Source of the DNA: Thalassotalea loyana
Lineage (GTDB): Bacteria; Pseudomonadota; Gammaproteobacteria; Enterobacterales; Alteromonadaceae
Assembly: GCF_030161435.1 (NCBI RefSeq)
Contig: NZ_BSSV01000001.1
Location: 806,001-870,000 of the forward strand
Reading direction: 5' to 3'
DNA: 64,000 nt
Below are positions 8,944-18,102 of the stretch, piece after piece. Below the pieces are notes generated by a model. It was not told where the DNA came from. It searched no databases and saw only the letters and a program-made list of their open reading frames with translations. Positions within the stretch are counted from its first letter, which is position 1. Each line of letters starts with the position of its first letter. Made by a program: the position numbers and the translations under genes.

Positions 8944-10077
8944 ATGAAAGATTTTGATCAGCAACTTTTAAAATTGCGTGACCAAATTGATGAAATTGAC
9001 CAGCAGCTTGTTGAGTTGCTGGCAAAGCGCCGTGAAGTAACGAGCAAAGTCGGTAAGCTAAAAAGTGAAATTGGTAAACCCATCTTTGATGCGGAAAGAG
9101 AAGCCGCATTGATTGAAAAGCGCCGAGCGCAAGCGAGTGTTGCTGGTGTAAATGCCGACCTGATTGAGGACGTTTTACGTCGCATAATGCGTGACTCCTA
9201 TCAAAGCCAAGATGAAAGCGGTTATCTCTCGGTTCATGCATCACCAAAAAATGTCGTTGTAATTGGTGGTGCCGGCCAACTTGGTTCTATCTTTGTTGAT
9301 CTTTTTAAGCGGACAAATTATCACGTTGATATTATTGAACAAAACGACTGGGCTAGTGCTAACGCGGTCTTAGCTAAGGCTGATTTGGTCATTGTATCAG
9401 TGCCTATTCGTTTAACACCGATGATTATTCAACAGCTCGACTGTTTACCAGCTCATTGTATATTAGCGGATGTGACGTCTGTGAAAGAGTCACCGCTCTA
9501 TGAAATGATGAAAGTGCACAACGGTCCTGTTGTCGGCCTTCACCCTATGTTTGGTCCAGATGTTACTGGTCTAGTAAAACAAACGATTATTATGTGTGAA
9601 GGGCGTGAACCAGAGAATTATCAATGGCTTCTTGATCAATTAAAAATCTGGGGAGCTAAAATATACCCAGTGACAGCACATGAGCATGATCATGCCATGT
9701 CGATGGTTCAAGTGATGCGCCACTTTTCGACCATTGCTTACGGTTATCACTTGATGACAGAAGGAGCCAATTTACAACAACTTGTTGATATGAGCTCACC
9801 GATATACCGATTAGAAATCATTATGGTAGGGCGTCTTTTCGCCCAAGATCCAGTGCTTTACACGGACATTATTTTTGCTAACCCTGAAAATATCAGTATG
9901 ATGAAGCGATTCGCCTATCGATTCCTTGAGTTACTTGATGATGTAGAAATGGGCGATAAGGAAGACTTCATTACCATGTTTAATCAAGTATCTGATTGGT
10001 TTGGTGATTATGCAGATATTTTCTTATCTGAAAGCAAGTCTATGTTGTTAAAAGCTAATGAATTGAAGAAAGATTAA
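8944..10077 (+). CDS. tyrA: bifunctional chorismate mutase / prephenate dehydrogenase
   Basis: The T-protein converts chorismate to prephenate and then oxidises it to 4-hydroxyphenylpyruvate for tyrosine. Residues 1-90 are an AroQ chorismate mutase ('LRDQIDEIDQQLVELLAKRR'). The dehydrogenase part starts with an NAD-binding 'VVVIGGAGQLGS' (104-115) and has 'GLHPMFGPD', 'HEHDHAMSMVQVMRHF' and 'DMSSPIYRLE'. Length 377 is normal. It follows the DAHP synthase gene by 11 bp and is followed after 1 bp by a thioredoxin-fold gene, so all three probably share a transcript. Confidence 0.96.
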   Translation: MKDFDQQLLKLRDQIDEIDQQLVELLAKRREVTSKVGKLKSEIGKPIFDAEREAALIEKRRAQASVAGVNADLIEDVLRRIMRDSYQSQDESGYLSVHASPKNVVVIGGAGQLGSIFVDLFKRTNYHVDIIEQNDWASANAVLAKADLVIVSVPIRLTPMIIQQLDCLPAHCILADVTSVKESPLYEMMKVHNGPVVGLHPMFGPDVTGLVKQTIIMCEGREPENYQWLLDQLKIWGAKIYPVTAHEHDHAMSMVQVMRHFSTIAYGYHLMTEGANLQQLVDMSSPIYRLEIIMVGRLFAQDPVLYTDIIFANPENISMMKRFAYRFLELLDDVEMGDKEDFITMFNQVSDWFGDYADIFLSESKSMLLKANELKKD

Positions 10078-10078
10078 T

Positions 10079-10552
10079 ATGCATAAAGCAATTTGGTTTG
10101 TCCTTGTGGTATTCATGTTGTCGTTGAACGCAAACGCTGGTGGTGGTCATCATCATGATTTTCCTGTTGGTGAGATGACGAAAGCACAGGTGCTAGAGAA
10201 TGAAGATTTTGGTCAAAACTACCAAAACTATGTGGTCAGTGAATTGGAAGCTTCAAAAGTTCAATCTTGGGGCAAGAATGTTCGAATTGATGTGTTTTTT
10301 GGTATGTGGTGTCATGATAGTGAGCGTGAAGTTCCACAGTTACTGAAGTTGTTGGCAAGCGAACCTGGTGCGAAACTTAATCTTTATGCTTTAGATATAA
10401 AGAAGTCTGACCCAAAAGGTTTAGCAAAAGCTAATAAAGTGAAGTACACGCCAACGGTAATCGTATACCAAGACGATAAAGAAGTTGGTCGTATTATTGA
10501 GCGCCCACAATCAAGCTTGGTCAATGATATTCATGCGATGCTAGCTAAGTAA
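10079..10552 (+). CDS. exported thioredoxin-fold protein with a single active-site Cys
   Basis: The 157-residue product has a signal peptide (to about Ala20), then a His-rich 'GGGHHHDF' at the expected mature N-terminus. A thioredoxin-like core follows: 'IDVFFGMWCHDS' (70-81) and 'KYTPTVIVYQDDKEVG', where 'YTP' matches the cis-proline loop. The usual CxxC is reduced to CHDS (Cys78 only), so a classical dithiol oxidoreductase role is unlikely; monothiol chemistry, metal handling or a structural role are options. Its ATG is 1 bp after the tyrA stop, but a link to tyrosine synthesis is not evident. Confidence 0.75.
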   Translation: MHKAIWFVLVVFMLSLNANAGGGHHHDFPVGEMTKAQVLENEDFGQNYQNYVVSELEASKVQSWGKNVRIDVFFGMWCHDSEREVPQLLKLLASEPGAKLNLYALDIKKSDPKGLAKANKVKYTPTVIVYQDDKEVGRIIERPQSSLVNDIHAMLAK

Positions 10553-10572
10553 ATGCTAGCCAAGCGATAAAG

Positions 10573-10602
10573 AAAAAACCGAAGCGATTGCTTCGGTTTT
10601 TT
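10573..10602. terminator. bidirectional terminator between the tyrA operon and an outer-membrane protein gene
   Basis: AAAAAACCGAAGC and GCTTCGGTTTTTT form a stem with a GATT loop; A- and T-runs flank both sides, so it can serve the convergent genes on each side. Confidence 0.92.
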
Positions 10603-10617
10603 TTATGTGGATTGTTG

Positions 10618-11208
10618 CTAGAACTGATAAGACAAGCCGATGTTGAACGAAGTATCAAACCATAATGCATCAGAGAATTGTGCGGAACAGCTATCATTTT
10701 GACAAAAAATATCCGAGTCTTCATCAACTAAGGATAAGTTACTGCGAATTTCTGTAACAAAAGCGAGTTGAGGAGAAATATTGTAACGCGTGCCTACCGC
10801 TACGCCAGCTGAAGCAAATATGTCATCGCCGTATTCTGCGTCAAATTGCGCAAAACCAATGCCCAGCGATACCGTCGTGATGTAATGTTCTTGATGAAAG
10901 AATGCCACACCGTTGAAGTGACCATACGTAATATCTAAGTCTTGTGTTTGGTTTTCGCCAACATCAAACTGGTGGCTAACTCGACTAAGCAGCACTTGAC
11001 CTTGGCCATTAGGGCTATCATACCATGCGAGGCTAAAACCTAGACTAGGGCCACTATCAACAGACAAATCATTGCCTACGGCGTCACCGAGATCGCTACT
11101 CATGCTGTATCCAATCCAAGGCGTAATTTCAAACCCTTTGTCTTTTGCTTCAGCGCTAAATGTTCCACCGAACAATGCGAGTGCCAGCACACAACTCATT
11201 AACTTCAT
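10618..11208 (-). CDS. outer-membrane beta-barrel protein
   Basis: The 196-residue product has a signal peptide ending near 'SAEA' (about 22) and then alternating amphipathic strands such as 'SLGFSLAWYD', 'VLLSRVSHQF' and 'AVGTRYNISPQLAFVTEI'. It ends in Phe ('IGLSYQF'), the usual C-terminal signature read by the BAM complex. A small 8-stranded barrel of the OmpW/OmpX-like type is likely. 'CQNDSC' could be a loop disulfide. The function is unknown. Confidence 0.78.
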   Translation of the reverse strand: MKLMSCVLALALFGGTFSAEAKDKGFEITPWIGYSMSSDLGDAVGNDLSVDSGPSLGFSLAWYDSPNGQGQVLLSRVSHQFDVGENQTQDLDITYGHFNGVAFFHQEHYITTVSLGIGFAQFDAEYGDDIFASAGVAVGTRYNISPQLAFVTEIRSNLSLVDEDSDIFCQNDSCSAQFSDALWFDTSFNIGLSYQF

Positions 11209-11297
11209 TCTTATTATTCCCTGTCGGTTTTTATCTCATCAGATTACTATGGTGGGTAAACAATGCAAAGCATTTTACTTTTTTGCGTTGATTTACG

Positions 11298-11846
11298 TTA
11301 TTTACCCACGCTATTCAATAATACGTACTCAAGTGTATCGACCAATAATACTTTATCACTAGCACCTTCAGTATTGAATGGTGATTTACTATTGCTGCTC
11401 TGCTTGTTATCCCCGTATTGTACGTCGATTGATTCGATAATAAGTGTTGGCATATCGTTTGTGATAATCGTTTTACGGTAGTTGATTAATGCGGTCGATA
11501 ATTGCGCGAGTAAATTAGGATCTTGGCTAACTTCAACACCAGTAAATATCATCTTGGTGATTTTTACTGGAGGTTTCTTGAATGACTTTTTATCAACTTG
11601 ATAGTGTATCTTATCAATGCGGAAAAGCTGTTTCCCATTTTCTGAGCGAGCGGTAATTCCATGGACATCACCACTAAATGACTTTGCATCGACATGACCA
11701 ATGCCAACTTGTGAGTTTGTCGCTGTCGATAGGTTATTTTTAAGTTCGGCGTAAACAAATTGATTGAATGAGCTTGGCGCCAGTAACCACAGTGCTGCAC
11801 CTAGCATCATTAAGATAGCAATAGCGACAAGAAACAGTTTATTCAT
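11298..11846 (-). CDS. membrane-anchored hypothetical protein, AsmA-like N-terminus
   Basis: The 182-residue product has one N-terminal hydrophobic segment (about 4-24) and a predicted periplasmic part with 'VGIGHVDAKSFSGDVHGI' and 'IDKIHYQVDKKSFKKPP', 'KMIFTGVEV', 'PTLIIESIDVQYG'. The repeated 'I..I.......F' strand pattern recalls AsmA/DUF748-type proteins, but the similarity is only impressionistic. It is transcribed alone, divergent from the RND adaptor gene, with no partner that indicates a job. Confidence 0.6.
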   Translation of the reverse strand: MNKLFLVAIAILMMLGAALWLLAPSSFNQFVYAELKNNLSTATNSQVGIGHVDAKSFSGDVHGITARSENGKQLFRIDKIHYQVDKKSFKKPPVKITKMIFTGVEVSQDPNLLAQLSTALINYRKTIITNDMPTLIIESIDVQYGDNKQSSNSKSPFNTEGASDKVLLVDTLEYVLLNSVGK

Positions 11847-11991
11847 TTTTACTACAGTCCTTTCATACAGTTATCCCTATTATAACGATTATTTTGCGTT
11901 TAATAAGGCAAAATTTGAGACAAGTTGTATCGAGCAAAAACAGTGAAATGCGCTATATTATGGGGGATTTTCTTCATGTGAATAGTTGTCT

Positions 11992-13038
11992 ATGTCTAAA
12001 TCCATCTCAAATCGATTACCCTTAATTATCCTAGCAATGCTTCTAGTTGGTGTTGTTGCGTATTTACAATGGCCACAAGAGGTTAAACAACAAAAGCGGG
12101 GCGCACGTACCGTTTCTGTAAAAACGGCACTGGCACAAGTTAATGACTTTAAAGATACCGTTGAGTCGTTAGGTAGCGCTATTGCTAACGAGCAAGTGTT
12201 TATTACATCAAAGAGCTCAGATCTTGTTGAACAAATTTCTTTTGAAGATGGTCAGGCTGTGAAAGCAGGTCAAGTACTTGTTCGGTTAAATAGCCAAGAA
12301 GAAAATGCAAAAGTTAAAGAGCTCGAAGCTAACTTGGCTGAATCGGTCGCACAGCTTAATCGTTTACAAGATTTATATAAAAAGAAAGCAACGTCTAAAT
12401 CAGTGGTTGAAGAACAAGAAGCAAAAACCAAAGCTATTGGTGCTCAGTTGATGAGTGCCAAGACTAAGCTATTTGATTTAACCATCAAAGCGCCATTCGA
12501 TGGGGTATTGGGTTTTAGGGAGATCAGTTTAGGTGCATATATTAGTGCCGGTGATGTCATCACTAGTTTAGATGATCTAAGCCAAGTTAAAGTTGACTTC
12601 AATATTCCAGAACGATTTTTCACAACCTTGAAAGTTGGTCAAAAGGTCGAAGCAAAAAATGCAGCCTATGATGAGGTATTCACTGGGAAGATTAGCTCTA
12701 TTGATTCGCGGATTGATCCCACAACTCGTATGGTGAAAGTTCGTGCGCTTATTCCAAATGACAAACAAAAACTTCGTGCTGGTATGTTGTTAAAAATTAC
12801 GGTTGAAAGACAAGTTGAACAAGTGTTAATGGTTCCTGAAAGCGCAATTATCCCGATTGAAAATGATCATTTCGTTTTCACCATTAGTGAAGGAAAGGCG
12901 AAGAAAACACAAGTGACCATTGGTCGTCGCCAACCAGGCGTTGTGGAAATTCTTAATGGTTTAAATGAAGGCCAAGGTGTTGTCACTGAAGGTGCACTTA
13001 AGTTACGTGACGGTAGCGCAGTCAACGTGTTGGAGTAA
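11992..13038 (+). CDS. RND efflux periplasmic adaptor (membrane fusion protein)
   Basis: The 348-residue adaptor has an N-terminal hydrophobic anchor (about 9-25), a first lipoyl half ('EQISFEDGQAVKAGQVLVRL'), a short alpha-hairpin ('AQLNRLQDLYKKKATSK'), a second lipoyl half ('APFDGVLGFREISLGAYIS') and a beta-barrel ('PERFFTTLKVGQKVEA', 'PTTRMVKVRALI'). These proteins link an inner-membrane RND pump to an outer-membrane channel. I start at ATG 11992; a TTG two codons earlier is also open. It lies 5 bp before the pump gene. Confidence 0.92.
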   Translation: MSKSISNRLPLIILAMLLVGVVAYLQWPQEVKQQKRGARTVSVKTALAQVNDFKDTVESLGSAIANEQVFITSKSSDLVEQISFEDGQAVKAGQVLVRLNSQEENAKVKELEANLAESVAQLNRLQDLYKKKATSKSVVEEQEAKTKAIGAQLMSAKTKLFDLTIKAPFDGVLGFREISLGAYISAGDVITSLDDLSQVKVDFNIPERFFTTLKVGQKVEAKNAAYDEVFTGKISSIDSRIDPTTRMVKVRALIPNDKQKLRAGMLLKITVERQVEQVLMVPESAIIPIENDHFVFTISEGKAKKTQVTIGRRQPGVVEILNGLNEGQGVVTEGALKLRDGSAVNVLE

Positions 13039-13043
13039 GTTAA

Positions 13044-16000
13044 GTGATTTTATCTGATTTATCGGTAAAGCGCCCTGTCTTTGCCACTGTAATAAACCTG
13101 TTGCTTGTTACCTTCGGTATCGTAGCGTTTTTCTTCTTACCACTGCGTGAATACCCAGATATTAATCCACCGGTGGTGAGTATCAACACCTCTTATCCGG
13201 GCGCTAGTGCAGCCATTGTTGAAACAAAAATCACCACGGTTTTAGAAGATCGTATCAGCGGTGTCGAGGGGGTTAAGAACATCACCTCTAATTCACGCGT
13301 TGGCCGGTCGAATATAACGATTGAATTTGAACTCGATCGAGATATTGATGCTGCAACCAATGATGTGCGCGATCGAATTTCACGTGCCTTGCGCCAACTG
13401 CCAGAGCAAGCTGATCCTCCACAGGTATTTAAAGCCAATGACGATGAAAATGTCATTGTTTGGTTTGTTCTTCAATCAGACTCTTTATCGACGCTTGAGT
13501 TAACAGATTATGCTAACCGCTACATTGTTGATCGCTTTTCAGTCGTTGATGGCGTTGCTCAAGTCCGTGTTGGTGGTGGTCGAACTTACGCGATGAAAGC
13601 GTTCTTAGACCGAACACGGATGGCAGCTCGAGGTGTTACGGTCGATGATATCGAAAGCACGTTGCGTTCTGAAAATATCGAGTTACCGGCGGGTGAAATT
13701 GAATCCATAGACAGAGATTTCTCGATTCGTGTTGAACGAAGCTTTTTAACGGCACAGGATTTTGGCAATCTCGTTATTGCAAGGTCTGCTGACAATACAC
13801 TCGTACGTCTATCTGATGTTGCGCGAGTTGAAGTCAGCGCTGAAGATGATGAGAACATGTTCAAGGGTAATGGCAAGAACATGGTTGGACTCGGCATTAT
13901 CAAACAATCTAAAGCAAATACGCTGGAAGTTGTTAAAGCAGCTCGTAGTGAAATGGAGCGCATTCGCGAAGGCCTGCCTATAGGCACTACCATCTTGAAT
14001 AGTTATGACTCCTCTGTCTTTATTCAAGGCTCTATTGATGAGGTATACAATACACTAGTGGTTGCCATGCTAATGGTGGTACTCGTTATCTTCTTATTCC
14101 TGGGGAATATTCGAGCAACATTTATCCCAGCTGTTACTGTGCCTGTGGCATTAATTGGCTCATTAATCGTGTTATCCGGTTTGAATTTTTCGATAAATTT
14201 ATTGACGTTATTGGCTCTTGTGTTAGCAATTGGACTCGTTGTTGATGATGCCATTGTTGTGCTTGAGAATATTTATCGTCGTATTGAAAATGGCCAAACG
14301 CCTTTGATGGCTGCATATCATGGTGGTAGAGAAGTTGCTTTTGCCGTCGTAGCGACAACACTGGTATTGGTAGCCGTATTTGTTCCGCTCGTTTTCTTAT
14401 CTGGCAACATCGGTCGATTGTTTACCGAGTTTGCCTTAGCTATTGCGGCCGCAGTTGTTTTTTCAAGTTTTACGGCACTTTCGTTAACGCCAATGATGTG
14501 CTCAAAACTATTGAAACGCAAAGAGCGTTCATCGTCGTTTGGTCAGTTACTCGATCGCGGTTTTGCTAAGCTCGAAAATAAGTACAGAAACAGTTTAAGT
14601 TATACCATTAAACAGCCATTGATGCTGATGCTAGTGGTTGGTTTAGCGTTGTTTGCGACTTTTTCGCTTGTTAACAAATTGCCGTCTGAGTACACACCAA
14701 AAGAAGATCGCGGCAACATGTTTGTTATTATGCAGGGTGCTGAGGGTGCTAGTTACGAAAACAATGTTAAAAACATGAATACTATCGAAGGTATGCTTCT
14801 TGAGTACCTCGAGCGTGGCGATCTTGATCGTGTAATCACACGTGTTCCTGGTTTTGGCGGTACCGGTGGTATTGCGATTATTGGCTTACCTGATTGGGGT
14901 GAGCGAAATATTTCTACTTTTGAGTTTTCTGCGAGATTTAATCGGGAGCTAGCATCAGTTACCGATGTACGCGCCTTCGCGATTATGCGCCGTGGAATAG
15001 GCGGTGGTGGCAATAGTCAGCCAGTGGAATTTGTATTACAAGGGAATACTTATGAAGAGCTGGCGAAATGGCGTGATATCGTTATCGCCAAGGCACAAGA
15101 GAATCCAAACTTACTGAGTGTAAATAGCGATTACAAAGAGACATTTCCGCAGCTGCTGGTACAAATTGATCAAAACCGTGCATATGACTTAGGCGTACCG
15201 GTTGGTGATATTGCAAAAACACTCGAAACCATGCTTGGCCAACGTCGCGTCACAACCTATGTTGAACGTGGTGAAGAATACGATGTGATTCTCGAAGGCT
15301 TCAAAGAAGATTATAAGAGTCCGAAAGACATCGATAATATTTACGTTCGCTCTCGCAAGAGTGGTGAGCTGATTCCTTTGGCGAATCTACTGACCATCCA
15401 AGAAAATGCGACGTCGTCACGACTAAATCGTTACAACCGCTTACGCAGTGTGACAATCACCGCGAATTTAGCGCCGGGCTACGCGTTAGGTGATGCTTTA
15501 GCGTATTTAAATCAGGTGGTTGATGAAAATTTGCCAGCTGATGCACAAGTCGACTATAAGGGGCAATCGTTACTCCTTCAAGAGTCTGGGAACTCGATTA
15601 TTTTCGTTTTCATGCTTGCATTGTTAATCACATTTTTGGTGTTGTCTGCTCAATTTGAAAGCTTTATTCATCCATTTGTTATTCTTCTCACTGTGCCTTT
15701 AGCATTAGTTGGCGCTTTAATGGGGCTAGAATTAATGGGGATGAGTTTAAATATCTACTCTCAAATAGGTATTGTGATGTTGATTGGTCTCGCGGCGAAA
15801 AATGGTATTTTGATTGTTGAATTTGCCAATCAGCTACGTGACAAAGGAGTTGAGTTTGAAGAGGCTCTTCTTCGAGCGTCACAACAGCGCCTGAGGCCAA
15901 TCGTTATGACAACATTTACGACAGTGACAAGTGCTATCCCATTAGTATTAGCCTCTGGGCCTGGTGCCGAGTCTCGTATGGTTATAGGTGTGGTAATCTT

Positions 16001-16130
16001 TGCTGGCGTATCTATTGCGAGTATCTTTACCTTGTTTTTTGTGCCTGGCGCATATTATTGGTTATGTAGAAACACAGGTTCACCTGAGGCGATAGCAAAT
16101 CAGATCGCTAAAGAAGAACAAGCCCAATAG
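13044..16130 (+). CDS. RND efflux pump permease (AcrB/MexF superfamily)
   Basis: The 1028-residue proton-driven transporter has the standard layout: TM1 near the N-terminus ('SVKRPVFATVINLLLV'), large periplasmic loops, TM4 carrying 'GLVVDDAIVVLENIYR' with the proton-relay Asp401/Asp402, and TM10-12 ('GLAAKNGILIVEFANQ', 'RPIVMTTFTTVTSAIPL'). The start is GTG 13044, with GGAG inside the adaptor's 3' end. Substrates cannot be deduced; the 'GAxPE/LxxPSEYTPKEDRG' region is typical of multidrug HAE1-like pumps. No TolC-type channel gene is nearby. Confidence 0.94.
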   Translation: MILSDLSVKRPVFATVINLLLVTFGIVAFFFLPLREYPDINPPVVSINTSYPGASAAIVETKITTVLEDRISGVEGVKNITSNSRVGRSNITIEFELDRDIDAATNDVRDRISRALRQLPEQADPPQVFKANDDENVIVWFVLQSDSLSTLELTDYANRYIVDRFSVVDGVAQVRVGGGRTYAMKAFLDRTRMAARGVTVDDIESTLRSENIELPAGEIESIDRDFSIRVERSFLTAQDFGNLVIARSADNTLVRLSDVARVEVSAEDDENMFKGNGKNMVGLGIIKQSKANTLEVVKAARSEMERIREGLPIGTTILNSYDSSVFIQGSIDEVYNTLVVAMLMVVLVIFLFLGNIRATFIPAVTVPVALIGSLIVLSGLNFSINLLTLLALVLAIGLVVDDAIVVLENIYRRIENGQTPLMAAYHGGREVAFAVVATTLVLVAVFVPLVFLSGNIGRLFTEFALAIAAAVVFSSFTALSLTPMMCSKLLKRKERSSSFGQLLDRGFAKLENKYRNSLSYTIKQPLMLMLVVGLALFATFSLVNKLPSEYTPKEDRGNMFVIMQGAEGASYENNVKNMNTIEGMLLEYLERGDLDRVITRVPGFGGTGGIAIIGLPDWGERNISTFEFSARFNRELASVTDVRAFAIMRRGIGGGGNSQPVEFVLQGNTYEELAKWRDIVIAKAQENPNLLSVNSDYKETFPQLLVQIDQNRAYDLGVPVGDIAKTLETMLGQRRVTTYVERGEEYDVILEGFKEDYKSPKDIDNIYVRSRKSGELIPLANLLTIQENATSSRLNRYNRLRSVTITANLAPGYALGDALAYLNQVVDENLPADAQVDYKGQSLLLQESGNSIIFVFMLALLITFLVLSAQFESFIHPFVILLTVPLALVGALMGLELMGMSLNIYSQIGIVMLIGLAAKNGILIVEFANQLRDKGVEFEEALLRASQQRLRPIVMTTFTTVTSAIPLVLASGPGAESRMVIGVVIFAGVSIASIFTLFFVPGAYYWLCRNTGSPEAIANQIAKEEQAQ

Positions 16131-16146
16131 CAAATATACATTAGCT

Positions 16147-16174
16147 AAAAAAGCCCTCAGTTGAGGGCTTTTTT
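16147..16174 (+). terminator. Rho-independent terminator after the RND pump gene
   Basis: AAAAAAGCCCTCA pairs with TGAGGGCTTTTTT around a two-base loop. Confidence 0.92.
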
Positions 16175-16308
16175 ATGCCAGTTTCAGTTATGGTTACCAT
16201 CGAATGTCGAATTATGTGAATATAAAATTGCATTGTGCTTGACCCATGATGACGATAAATGTATAAAAATTAATCTGATACAAAAATAATAATAAAAAGG
16301 AATGTATC

Positions 16309-16707
16309 GTGTTAAATGTAAATAAGAAGCTGTGGTCGTTTATTATTGGGATAGTGATGTCGGTCGCCTTTGTTTGGTTGGTGGCGCTTGCCAATGCGAT
16401 ACCGGTACCAGCAGTACTTGCTAATACCCCTGAATCAATAACGCTTTATTTCAGTGAGCTGGTGACTATTGTACTATCGGTGATATTTACATATGTCATG
16501 ATCATTTTAATGGGGCAGTTATTTGATTTGTGCCCAAGTGATCATCCTTTCTGGTTACTCCTACCCGTGTGTATTTTTGTCTTAGGATTGTTTGTCGCCA
16601 AACATGTTTTGTTAACAACGCTACTTTGCGCAGCTTTGCCTGCTTTGGTGTTGTTGAGCTTACGCTATTGGACTCAGCGATTTAAGCAAAGAAAAATATT
16701 TAGTTAG
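16309..16707 (+). CDS. small four-helix membrane protein of unknown function
   Basis: The 132-residue product is almost wholly hydrophobic, with about four membrane helices (near 9-30, 48-70, 80-98 and 100-118) and a basic tail 'RFKQRKIF'. I find no catalytic motif. The start is GTG 16309, with AAAAAGG upstream; the nearest ATG is out of frame. It lies between two strong terminators, so it is a single-gene unit. Confidence 0.6.
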   Translation: MLNVNKKLWSFIIGIVMSVAFVWLVALANAIPVPAVLANTPESITLYFSELVTIVLSVIFTYVMIILMGQLFDLCPSDHPFWLLLPVCIFVLGLFVAKHVLLTTLLCAALPALVLLSLRYWTQRFKQRKIFS

Positions 16708-16720
16708 TCAAATGACAAAC

Positions 16721-16754
16721 AAAAAAGGGAGCAACTCACGTTGCTCCCTTTTTT
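16721..16754. terminator. bidirectional terminator between a small membrane protein gene and pheA
   Basis: AAAAAAGGGAGCAAC pairs with GTTGCTCCCTTTTTT around TCAC. The genes on both sides converge on it. Confidence 0.95.
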
Positions 16755-16769
16755 GCGCTTTGTACGATA

Positions 16770-17945
16770 TTAAATAGCGGCACTTGGCACGCTGGTCGGG
16801 CTAATATGCTCAATTGGATAACAACCTAACACTTTGATGAAGTTCGTCAGGTTGTTCAACTCACTAACGACTTCCTGCATTGCCAGTGATTTAATATTGG
16901 CTTCAACGTCAATGTAGAACATCTCTTCCCAAGGGCGTCCTTGAATTGGTCTTGATTCAAGCTTGCACATATTAATTCCCTTGTTTTTTAGCACGACAAG
17001 ACATTCAACTAACGCACCTGGCTTTTGACCTGTTGCTAAAATGAGCGTTGTTTTCGCCGGAATTTGCTCTGCTACATCAACTGATTTTCTTGCAACGAGT
17101 ATGAAACGACTGTGATTCTCATCTTGGTTTGCAATGGATTTTTCGAGTGCATGAAGTTGATATAGATGCCCACCTTCTTCACTACCAATTACAGCGACTG
17201 TTGGATCTTTAAGCTCAAATGCCTTTGCCATTGCGTCAGCGGTACTATCGCAATACTCAATTCGAATATCTTTTTGTTTGTTAAGGAAATTACTACATTG
17301 AGTGAATGGCTGACCGTGAGCATAAATTGTTTTGATATTCTCAAGTTCTGTATTTACGGCTGTTAACAAACAGTGCTCTATTGGTTGGGTGATCTCACCG
17401 ACAATTGATAGGTTGGTATGTTGAAGCAAGTCATAGACTTCGTTGATGCTGCCTGATGACGTATTCTCGATAGGTAAAATGCCGTAATCTACATGTCCAC
17501 CTTCAACAAGTTGCATGATCTCATCAAATGTTTGGCAGCCAGACTCAATCATGTATTCGGCGCGACGAGAGAAGTAGCGATGACTCGCTAAATAGCTATA
17601 TGAGCCTTTGTCACCAAGAAATGCAACGCTGACAGCTGGCATTTGGATATTCGGGTTTGCGAGCGTTTGCAAATAAGCTTGTTGGTTAAGTACCGAATCT
17701 TCGATTATTGTTTGAAACACACTCGTTACATAGTGCGCATCAAGACCAAGCGCTTTACCTTGTTTAATGAGCCGGATGAGTAGTTCTTGTTCTCGCTGTT
17801 GATCGCGCACGGGACGAACTTCATGAGCTTTACTTTTTGCTACATTGAGGGTGAGGGCACGTCTTTTAGCAAAGAGTGTCAGTAATTCCTGATCGAGCGA
17901 AGTAATCTCTTTTCGAATTTCATTTAAATCTAACGTTTGTGCCAC
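16770..17945 (-). CDS. pheA: bifunctional chorismate mutase / prephenate dehydratase
   Basis: The P-protein makes phenylpyruvate for phenylalanine. Residues 1-90 are the AroQ mutase ('IRKEITSLDQELLTLFAKRR'); the dehydratase follows with 'VAFLGDKGSYSYLA', 'YGILPIENTSSGSINEVYDLL' and 'GSEEGGHLYQLHAL'; the ACT regulatory domain contains 'GALVECLVVLKNKGINM', 'KLESRPIQGRPWEEMFYID'. Length 391 is normal. The 5' region carries a Phe-rich leader peptide and attenuator, so expression should respond to charged tRNA-Phe, and the ACT domain should give feedback inhibition by phenylalanine. Confidence 0.97.
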   Translation of the reverse strand: MAQTLDLNEIRKEITSLDQELLTLFAKRRALTLNVAKSKAHEVRPVRDQQREQELLIRLIKQGKALGLDAHYVTSVFQTIIEDSVLNQQAYLQTLANPNIQMPAVSVAFLGDKGSYSYLASHRYFSRRAEYMIESGCQTFDEIMQLVEGGHVDYGILPIENTSSGSINEVYDLLQHTNLSIVGEITQPIEHCLLTAVNTELENIKTIYAHGQPFTQCSNFLNKQKDIRIEYCDSTADAMAKAFELKDPTVAVIGSEEGGHLYQLHALEKSIANQDENHSRFILVARKSVDVAEQIPAKTTLILATGQKPGALVECLVVLKNKGINMCKLESRPIQGRPWEEMFYIDVEANIKSLAMQEVVSELNNLTNFIKVLGCYPIEHISPTSVPSAAI

Positions 17946-17978
17946 CGGTTAATCCTCTATGTTTTGTTATCATTTGGG

Positions 17979-18043
17979 CAAAAAAAAACCTCCACTTGGA
18001 GGTTTCTTATCGTTATTTTCTTTTGACGATAGTCAGCCTCCAA
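17979..18043 (-). promoter_or_regulatory. pheA transcription attenuator (antiterminator and terminator)
   Basis: On the minus strand the terminator is AAACCTCCA, an AG loop and TGGAGGTTT (18005 down to 17986), followed by a long T-run. The mutually exclusive antiterminator uses TTGGAGG (18043-18037), directly after the leader stop codon, which can pair with the CCTCCAA of the terminator's first arm. A CCTC inside the leader reading frame, just before the Phe codons, can sequester the GAGG of that segment. This is the three-way logic of a classical amino-acid attenuator. Confidence 0.9.
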
Positions 18044-18094
18044 CTAGGGTCGGATAAAAAAGAAAATAAAGAGGTTTTTGCTTAAACTTTTCAT
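18044..18094 (-). CDS. pheL: pheA leader peptide
   Basis: The 16-residue frame reads MKSLSKNLFIFFFIRP, with Phe at 9, 11, 12 and 13, then TAG. Stalling on these codons when charged tRNA-Phe is scarce would cover the CCTC at codons 7-8 and favour the antiterminator. It resembles the E. coli PheL in length and Phe density but not in sequence. No good Shine-Dalgarno is seen, and the best promoter sits so close that the transcript might be nearly leaderless. Confidence 0.88.
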   Translation of the reverse strand: MKSLSKNLFIFFFIRP

Positions 18095-18102
18095 GCTACT
18101 AC

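Noticed and set aside
13044-16130. Many minus-strand frames inside the RND pump gene
   Set aside because: They are antisense shadows of a strongly conserved transporter gene, with Ser/Arg-rich low-quality translations.
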